Source of the DNA: Biscogniauxia marginata
Taxonomy: Eukaryota; Ascomycota; Sordariomycetes; Xylariales; Xylariaceae
DNA: 64,000 nt
Assembly: GCA_022695795.1 (NCBI GenBank)
Contig: MU404069.1
Coordinates: forward strand, 186,001-250,000
Direction: 5' to 3'
Positions within the stretch are counted from its first letter, which is position 1. Each line of letters begins with the position of its first letter. Positions 58,160 through 64,000 of the stretch are shown piece after piece. The translations under genes and the position numbers were made by a program. The notes beneath the pieces are model-generated. The model saw only the letters and a list, made by a program, of their open reading frames with translations, had not been told where the DNA came from and did not search any database.

Positions 58160-59044
58160 CTCGGCTTCAGTCTTTTCTGTGTATGGAGTATTGTTTAGGT
58201 GGTTCAGGAAACGGCAGAGGATTGAAGCGCGTGTAGGTAGCGGGCACTTATATGCGTGCCGTCTTCTGGCGGCTAATATACCCCGTTGTGCGTAGCATCC
58301 TAGCAGCAAAGCTACTGCTCCGTGGTGAAGAGTGCCGTGGGGAGTCAGTCAATCCGAGACCCATGATATTTCGGAAGGACGGTATTACAACTATTCCATC
58401 GACGGCTACCATAGGTTTTCCCGTTTCGTCGTTGACAGTAAATTATCGACACAAAAGGACACCAATCGTGTGCGGATCATTATGCGTGTCAATTTCGTTT
58501 CTTGGCCTGCAGTTGGTTAGGTTCATTCGGTTGGAGAACAGGCTGGAACGGATGAAATCGTGAGTTTATATTTTTGCCCGTGGAGAGCTCCTACCCCTTG
58601 TCAATGACAATTCCCCCCCTTTTTTTACACGCTGGGAAGATATGGATGCGGGAGAAATTGTAGAATGAAGAAACCTGTTGCCTTAAATAAACCATCGACT
58701 ATGAAGACAAGTTAGATCCTTATCCTATTTAGTCTACATGAATATAATTATAGATTATATAGTTAGTATAGCCATTTTCATCTTAGAATAGCTAACGGGT
58801 AGCTTGATTTATATCTTCAGACGAACACGTAGGTGGAAGTATTATGGTGTATTATTATGGAGTTATCTCAAGTTATGGTCATTGCTTTTCAGATAGGGCA
58901 ACAACTAAACGAGTGATCGAATACGGTGATGTGCGTATTAGAGATAGCAATAATGAAAGGTCCCTTGCTTTCAGTTATTATCGGACCATCATACACGCAT
59001 TGGATCTCTCTAGATATGATGCCCCAATCCCTCATCCGCCTTTA
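58160..59044. other. Intergenic: lectin promoter and 3' side of acidic protein gene
   Basis: No gene seen. Includes the putative TATA box at 58247-58254 for the lectin gene. Plus-strand frames at 58252-58563 and 58844-59071 have no support. Confidence 0.5.
58247..58254 (-). promoter_or_regulatory. Putative TATA box of the lectin gene
   Basis: CATATAAG on the minus strand, 88 bases before the lectin ATG at 58159. Confidence 0.45.
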
Positions 59045-59845
59045 TCACAGATGGATTCCCTCCTGGCCTAGATCGTGCTTGAGCTTCATAGCCTCGTGCG
59101 ATATGGCAACCAACTCGCGAACCGACATGTTCATCAATTGTTCCGCCATAACGTCGGCGTTTTCTTTCGCTATACTCTCCGGGGTCTCGCCCATCTCTTC
59201 CCAGCCTTTGGCTGCCTCCTGGACCTCATCGGCGTCTAGGGGGTTGATGCCAAAAGTCCTTGCTTTTATCATGAAATTGAGAACCTGTGCTGTGATTCTT
59301 ATGAGATTGCCGAGCTGGCCTCCGAGGGGCGTCGCTCCTGGGTAGGTCTCTTCAAACGTGCTGGTTGCGAATGTCTCTGGGTCATATTCTTCCTCCCCCT
59401 CCCCCTCTTCCTCCTCCTCTTCCTCTTTCTCATCTTCATCCTCTTCCTCGTATTCTACTACTACTTCTTCAGAGTCATCGCTGCTGCTATCTACGGCTTG
59501 CTGCGTGTATAAATATTCCTCTAGGGGTGTAGAGTCGGTGTCTTCTTCTTCTCTCACTACCTCCTTTGATTCAGGCAATTTATAACTGGATTTCAGTTCT
59601 TCCTCTTCTTCGTCGTACTCGTCTACGGGTTCCAGTGTAGCAAGAAGCTCGCTTTGAAGTGCGTCGTCAGGTCCTTGTTCATCCGATAAGGATCCGTCGC
59701 TGTTGGATTCGCTTGTTTCAGCCTCTGCGTTGTCGGTATCTACATTAGGCGAGTATACGTCCTCCTGTATGCCTCGCAAGCGTTTCGCGAATACTAAGTC
59801 TGGGGAGGACTGGGAGTCTGGTAAGGGACGTTTGTGTGCTGACAT
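59045..59845 (-). CDS. Acidic hypothetical protein, 266 aa
   Basis: Function unknown. Residues 1-25 are basic (HKRPLP, AKRLRG), which could be a nuclear signal. Residues 30-165 are dominated by Glu/Asp/Ser, with an unbroken Glu-rich run near 135-153. From about 170 on lies a helical, conserved-looking C-terminal domain: GGQLGNLIRITAQVLNFMIKARTFGINPLDADEV, then MSVRELVAISHEAMKLKHDLG. Layout (acidic disordered head, folded tail) suggests a chromatin or transcription-associated protein, but no motif proves it. No introns; the stop lies at 59045. Confidence 0.72.
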   Translation of the reverse strand: MSAHKRPLPDSQSSPDLVFAKRLRGIQEDVYSPNVDTDNAEAETSESNSDGSLSDEQGPDDALQSELLATLEPVDEYDEEEEELKSSYKLPESKEVVREEEDTDSTPLEEYLYTQQAVDSSSDDSEEVVVEYEEEDEDEKEEEEEEEGEGEEEYDPETFATSTFEETYPGATPLGGQLGNLIRITAQVLNFMIKARTFGINPLDADEVQEAAKGWEEMGETPESIAKENADVMAEQLMNMSVRELVAISHEAMKLKHDLGQEGIHL

Positions 59846-60542
59846 GATGATCGTCTGCTGTGGTGGTGTAGATGGACACTGAAATAAAGAGGTTGTTGTA
59901 AGCTACGCAGCGCAACCAGGAGCGACTATAACATATTACAATTATACGGATAGTTATCCTGATATTTCTTTATTTCTTTTTACAAATCATAATGGGTGAA
60001 GATGTCTTGATATAATCTTCTCTGCCTACATTATCCGCTTGCGGAGTTCTGCTGCCTTTTTCTGGATGCAGAAAGACACAGCTGAGACAATGAACATTAT
60101 CACCTCACGCTTTCGCAGAACATGGTAGAAATTCCGGGCAACTTCCTTCGGCGCCCTTTGTTTCTTGTCTCGGAATAGGCATTCCAGAAACCACCCACTA
60201 GTGTTTGCATCTAAATCAAAACACGTTTAGTCTCCTTAATGACCTTTTCTCTTAGCCCTTTAAGCCCGACTTGTACATTTATTTGCAATCGTGCTCAATT
60301 CGGAGACGTGTGAAATATGTTATGACTACGAGGCCTGATGTTGTTAAAACTACAGAATCTAGATTCAATTTCAATTTCAGAATAATGCCGCATTTATAGG
60401 CAACAAGTCATTAATTATTTAGGACCTACATAATAACATCGAGGCAGCTGCACTCGATACAAGTCTATGTCGAGATAGGAGGCTAGGCCTCTGCTATATA
60501 GTCCCACATACGGCCTCATATATATATATATATAGGCTTCGA

Positions 60543-60554
60543 CTACCTAGGTAG
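60543..60554. repeat. Palindrome CTACCTAGGTAG
   Basis: Third exact copy in the window, next to an (AT)n run. Confidence 0.85.
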
Positions 60555-61295
60555 GTATCTAGACTAGACTTACCCTTAGATTAGTAATACACTTCATCAG
60601 ATCCTCATATCTTCGTCCCATCTCGCTAGTCTGAACATGAAGAATACAAGAATCAAACTGTCTTATTTAGTCAAATAATATCACCAGCGCTATTATCAAC
60701 CCCCGAGTTTCATCTCCCTACACATACGCACGTGTAATTCTTAGCGTAGCGTTTTAATTTAAAATCTCAACGAAATGATGTTTGCTAGGAAATGTTTGAA
60801 GCTGAAGGAGTTAGCTAGAACCTTTACCTGAGTTAAGTTCACTAGCCAGGCAAGGGGGGGAGGGATAGAGGTCTAGCTTAAACCTTAATCCGGCCTTCGA
60901 GGTTCTTTATCTCCTCAGATTGGCTATAGAAGTGTCAGGACTAACATGATTAGTCTAAAGTCTATCTAAAACCATACCACAGTCATGTAAGGATAAAAAC
61001 TTCAGGCTATGGCCTGATAAGGGCTTAACAAACAGCCTTGCTTCAAGGCTTTAGCCCCAAGGGGGGTTGGGTTAGAAGGTACTTGATTAAGGGTGGTAGC
61101 TCACTGCAAACGAAAGGGGGGTCTAGGGGGATCTCCCCCGGTACCTTAATAATTGTAGGAATTGAGAATAAAATGCTAATAAAAAAGTGAAAGTACTAAT
61201 ACTGCGATGACTAATGCTGTAATAATAAGTATGAAAGGCATTGCCTTGATTCGAGCGAAGCGAGGCTTGGGGGGGCTGGGGGCTGGCTCCCATAG

Positions 61296-61315
61296 TGATG
61301 ATGATGATGATGATG
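61296..61315. repeat. Microsatellite (GAT)n
   Basis: About seven perfect GAT/ATG units in the repeat-like stretch. Confidence 0.85.
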
Positions 61316-61492
61316 AAATTGTTTATGTCCGGAGGACGGGAACTATCTACCTATGGGTATCATGCTGACCATTTCCAATCGCGCGGCAATGGCGCATAGG
61401 ACGACTGGAATACCTCATAAGGGGCCCCCATAGTAAAGGGGGGGCGTAAGTCAAAAGGGCTTGCACTCTGACTTTCACCGTATTGAAGTTAT

Positions 61493-61520
61493 GGGAAATG
61501 TTTGCCAGCAAACATTTCCC
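61493..61520. repeat. Near-perfect 28-bp hairpin, 13-bp arms
   Basis: GGGAAATGTTTGC, two bases CA, GCAAACATTTCCC. Both arms pair perfectly. It could be the end of the element at 60775-61521 or a protein-binding palindrome. Confidence 0.85.
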
Positions 61521-61844
61521 TTAATTTCAGTATGTCCCAGGCTTACAGGGCATTTTATTTCTTGAAGACCCGAACGATGATTTTGTGGTTGCCTGGGTGT
61601 AAGTGTGACTGATGCTATGCGATCCCCGCATGGAATGGGTTTGCCTCACGGTTACATGCAATGAAAACATCTTCCCTTCCCTTTTCTTCTCTCCTCTCCT
61701 CTTCTCTTCTTCTTTTTCAATCACTCCCATCATCATTCACACTCATATCAACTTCGATCAAGTCTATCACGGTGTATACGAGGCGCAATTACTGCAACGC
61801 AATTGCGACGCCGCTTTGATACAATCGCTGTGAGAATCGATAAT

Positions 61845-63215
61845 ATGAGGAGAGCTGAAACATCGCGGCATGCTGGAGCTGTTGCTCGAGGCACGCCAGC
61901 GAGACGTCCAAACGATTTGCAGTTGCCACTCGCGATTGGATTTCTCCAGAATCCTGACCAGGTGAACGCTCAATTAACATCCCCACTGTTCTCAAAACTG
62001 CCGGGAGAGCTACGGGAGTCTGTCTGGAGCTTCGCACTCACGCCCTACGAGGACCTCGATAATCTCTATGCCCTGGACCAGCGTTATGCAAGACCAGGAC
62101 AAACTGCACCACTGCGTGTCGCAGTAGGCTTACTTCTTACGTGTCGAGCGATTTATATCGAAGCCTTTCTCGTCCCCTTTCAAAACATCCCAATAGCGAT
62201 CTTTGATGGGGACCGCGAGGATGTGCCACCCCCAAACCCACTTCAGTGTACATCCACAAATTGGACACAGCTGCGCAAGTTAAAGCCTTGGCAATTCGCT
62301 CAGATCTCCTCTGTAGAGTTGACTGTGCAGCAGGTCATGCTGGAAGGTGGTAAGTTTAGCTTGGAGAGGACGCTATAGGAATTGCAGAGAAATTGCACGA
62401 CCTAACTGACTGCGTTTATAGGTGCTATCGAACGAGCATCTCGCTTAGTTGGGGGCAAAAGTCGACACGCCGGATATGAGGCTAGAAATTTCACAATTGC
62501 AGGCTATGCATCCTTTGCAGAGCCTAAGGATCTCACATCTGCTCAAAACCTTGGTGACAATGAAAACAAGGCACTGCCCATGGACAATATTCTTGTGGGC
62601 AAGAAGATCACACATTTGACTATACGCATGTCACGCACCGACTGGTGGACATGGTCAACTGACCCTCGATATGAACAACAAGACCCTTCCAAACGACTCC
62701 GTCTCGAACCAATGATCAATACAACCTTGGCCACGTTTTCAGCTATGGGGGCCGGTTACCAGGCACGCAGAGCAGGACAGGATCCCGACTTCGAACTTGA
62801 TGATTTCGAAAAGCAAGGACGTTGGGGCATGCACTTTGCAGAGTTTTTTCCAGACCTCCAAACACTTGAGCTGGTACTAGAGACATTCGCACCGAAGCAA
62901 GATCAGCTCGAGTCGGTTGTAGAGTGTGCTAAACTTTGGACGTTTCCGCTCAAAGACGGGCACCACTTGAGATGGAACGGCAAACCAGAGTCGACTATCC
63001 GATGGGAAGGCGCTAGTAGATACCATTATGGTGAGTATACGGCGTGGATCTGGAATTGCAGTAGACGGGAAGCGTCCAGGGACGAGAACGTCCAACTATG
63101 GAGACAAGCACGAGAAAGCAGCGATCAACCTCGCCGTGGACAGGTATTCGTCATGAAGACACTAGTCTTCGAACGACAAAGGAATTCAGACTACGAACCT
63201 CCCTCAGAAGTGTAG
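61845..63215 (+). CDS. F-box/DUF-type fungal hypothetical protein, 432 aa
   Basis: Cytosolic or nuclear protein of unknown role. Exons 61845-62349 and 62422-63215; the 72-nt intron has GTAAGT, CTAACTGAC and TATAG. Start chosen at the first ATG (MRRAETSRH). Residues about 45-95 read FSKLPGELRESVWSFAL and LLLTCRAIYIEAFLVPF. This is the LP-x-E-(L/I)-R and L-x-CR-x-(I/L)-Y-x-E pattern of the large fungal F-box-like or 2EXR/DUF7730 families, often expanded in Sordariomycetes. Later LTIRMSRTDWWTWSTDP, FPDLQTLELVLETFAPK and FVMKTLVFER carry the family's length-conserved strands. Intact. Confidence 0.85.
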
Positions 63216-64000
63216 TACCTACCACACGCATGAGGGGTGCTGGCATAGGGAGCAATAGGCCTACAGTACTAAAGTAACATGCCATTGTTGTTGATTGCAG
63301 AATGTTTGTTTAGAGATATGAATAACAATGTTTTACAAAATATGAGTGAGCAATATTGATACGAAAAAAAAAACAGGGGAATCCATGTTCGGGAATTTCA
63401 TATACTATCCAGGTATATAACCAGTGTCCACCACAGTTTTGTCTAGCCTTAAGCCCCTAGACCCCCTAGGTACCGTATCAAGTGCATTTTTAAAGGGCCT
63501 TTTAAAATTGATTTTTCTTAAGGTGGGTAGTTATAATTTATTACAAAGTTCATTATAACTTGTTTATTTATATATTAAAGTACTTTTTACTAAAATTTCT
63601 AATTTTTAATATTTTATATAAATTAAAAAGCTTTTTTTTAATTATATAATGATTAATAATAACTTATTTATATTTATAACTCTTAGTTTAAAAAAGGGCC
63701 CGTGAAAGCATTAAGTAGTAATTACCTTATAATATAAACTAGAAAGGTAAGTTGACGTTAACGGGCTATTAACGGCCGTAAAAGATTTGTCAAGTGATTC
63801 AAGGTTTCAATACAGCCACGATAAATAAACTTGGTGGCTGCAGTTCAATTGGGTTCGCTCTATATAAGCCTCTACACCGACCTATCCTCTACAACAATCT
63901 TACATGCTCAGGTTGCTAATCAAATTCCCCATCACACTTTACGACAATTCAGCTATTTACATCTTGGCATGTGCCAGATTGCGAGTCCAACGAGTATATT
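63216..64000. other. AT-rich patch and promoter of a gene beyond the window
   Basis: 63480-63690 drops to near-pure A/T, probably another RIP-affected repeat scrap. Normal DNA resumes, and a TATA box (63861-63868) is followed by a CA-rich leader. An ATG at 63904 opens a frame to the window end, but no family can be read. Confidence 0.5.
63861..63868 (+). promoter_or_regulatory. Putative TATA box of a downstream gene
   Basis: TATATAAG in CGCTCTATATAAGCCTC, followed 25-45 bases later by CCTCTACAACAATC, a pattern usual for fungal transcription starts. The gene itself is outside the window. Confidence 0.5.

Larger units (their letters stand above)
60775..61521. mobile_element. Possible small non-autonomous element with inverted ends
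   Basis: The left side has ATGTTTGCTAGGAAATGTTTG (60778-60798); the right side, read in reverse, has GGAAATGTTTGCTGG. Between them lie G-runs, GGGGGTCTAGGGGGATCTCCC and GAGCGAAGCGAGG, unlike the neighbouring DNA. No coding capacity. The end match is imperfect and no target duplication was found, so this is tentative. Confidence 0.35.
59846..61844. other. Intergenic region with repeat-like stretch
   Basis: Two kb without a supported gene. Holds an (AT)n run near 60519-60534, the palindrome CTACCTAGGTAG at 60543-60554, a possible small element (60775-61521), a (GAT)n run at 61296-61315, and a CT-rich tract near 61676-61725, probably the leader of the next gene. Confidence 0.5.

Noticed and set aside
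1..64000. CRISPR arrays, tRNA and rRNA genes, bacterial-type operons
   Set aside because: No spaced repeats of CRISPR type, no TTCGAAT-type arm in a plausible tRNA context, and no rRNA found by eye; a tRNAscan-SE and Rfam run would settle the RNA genes.

Overview
This 64 kb window comes from a filamentous ascomycete (Pezizomycotina). The evidence is short 48-213 nt introns with GTAAGT-like donors, CTAAC/CTGAC branch sites and CAG/TAG acceptors; single-gene transcription units on both strands; fungal families (P450, DUF1996, chloroperoxidase, PaxM-type monooxygenase, BCS1); and a 10 kb AT-rich block whose repeat copies differ mostly by C-to-T and G-to-A changes, the mark of repeat-induced point mutation (RIP). 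I cannot name the genus.

Layout. 1-5 kb: the 5' end of a cytochrome P450 (minus strand, runs off the window) and an intact sugar transporter. 5.3-15.5 kb: a gene-free RIP island. It holds a Ty3/gypsy retrotransposon (7377-14706) with recognisable but broken zinc knuckle, reverse transcriptase and integrase, a second element with inverted termini (about 5866-7325), and at each edge one copy of a palindromic foldback element. 15.7-47 kb: accessory DNA with intact genes (BCS1-like AAA ATPase, FAD oxidase, DUF1996 secreted protein, PI-PLC, SDR, a 96-residue repeat protein, ADP-ribosylglycohydrolase, chloroperoxidase, FAD monooxygenase) mixed with broken ones (2OG-Fe(II) oxygenase, transporter half, CE1 esterase, membrane-protein scrap) and long empty stretches. 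At 45.5-47.1 kb lies a protein built of about 18 Cys/His modules that I do not recognise. 48-60 kb: a compact core block (NADAR protein, TIM44, mitoribosomal uS11m, PPPDE peptidase, OLA1, a secreted beta-trefoil lectin, an acidic protein). 60-64 kb: a repeat-like stretch, an F-box-like hypothetical gene and another AT-rich patch.

The genes do not form one pathway. Links that can be argued: TIM44 and uS11m, both nuclear genes for mitochondrial proteins, are head to head over 470 bp, and a BCS1-type ATPase lies elsewhere in the window; the ADP-ribosylglycohydrolase sits head to head with a dead transporter; the PaxM-type monooxygenase follows a membrane-protein remnant, as expected of a decayed metabolite cluster. 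Gene models were spliced by eye from reading frames and intron signals; every intact multi-exon model keeps frame to its stop.
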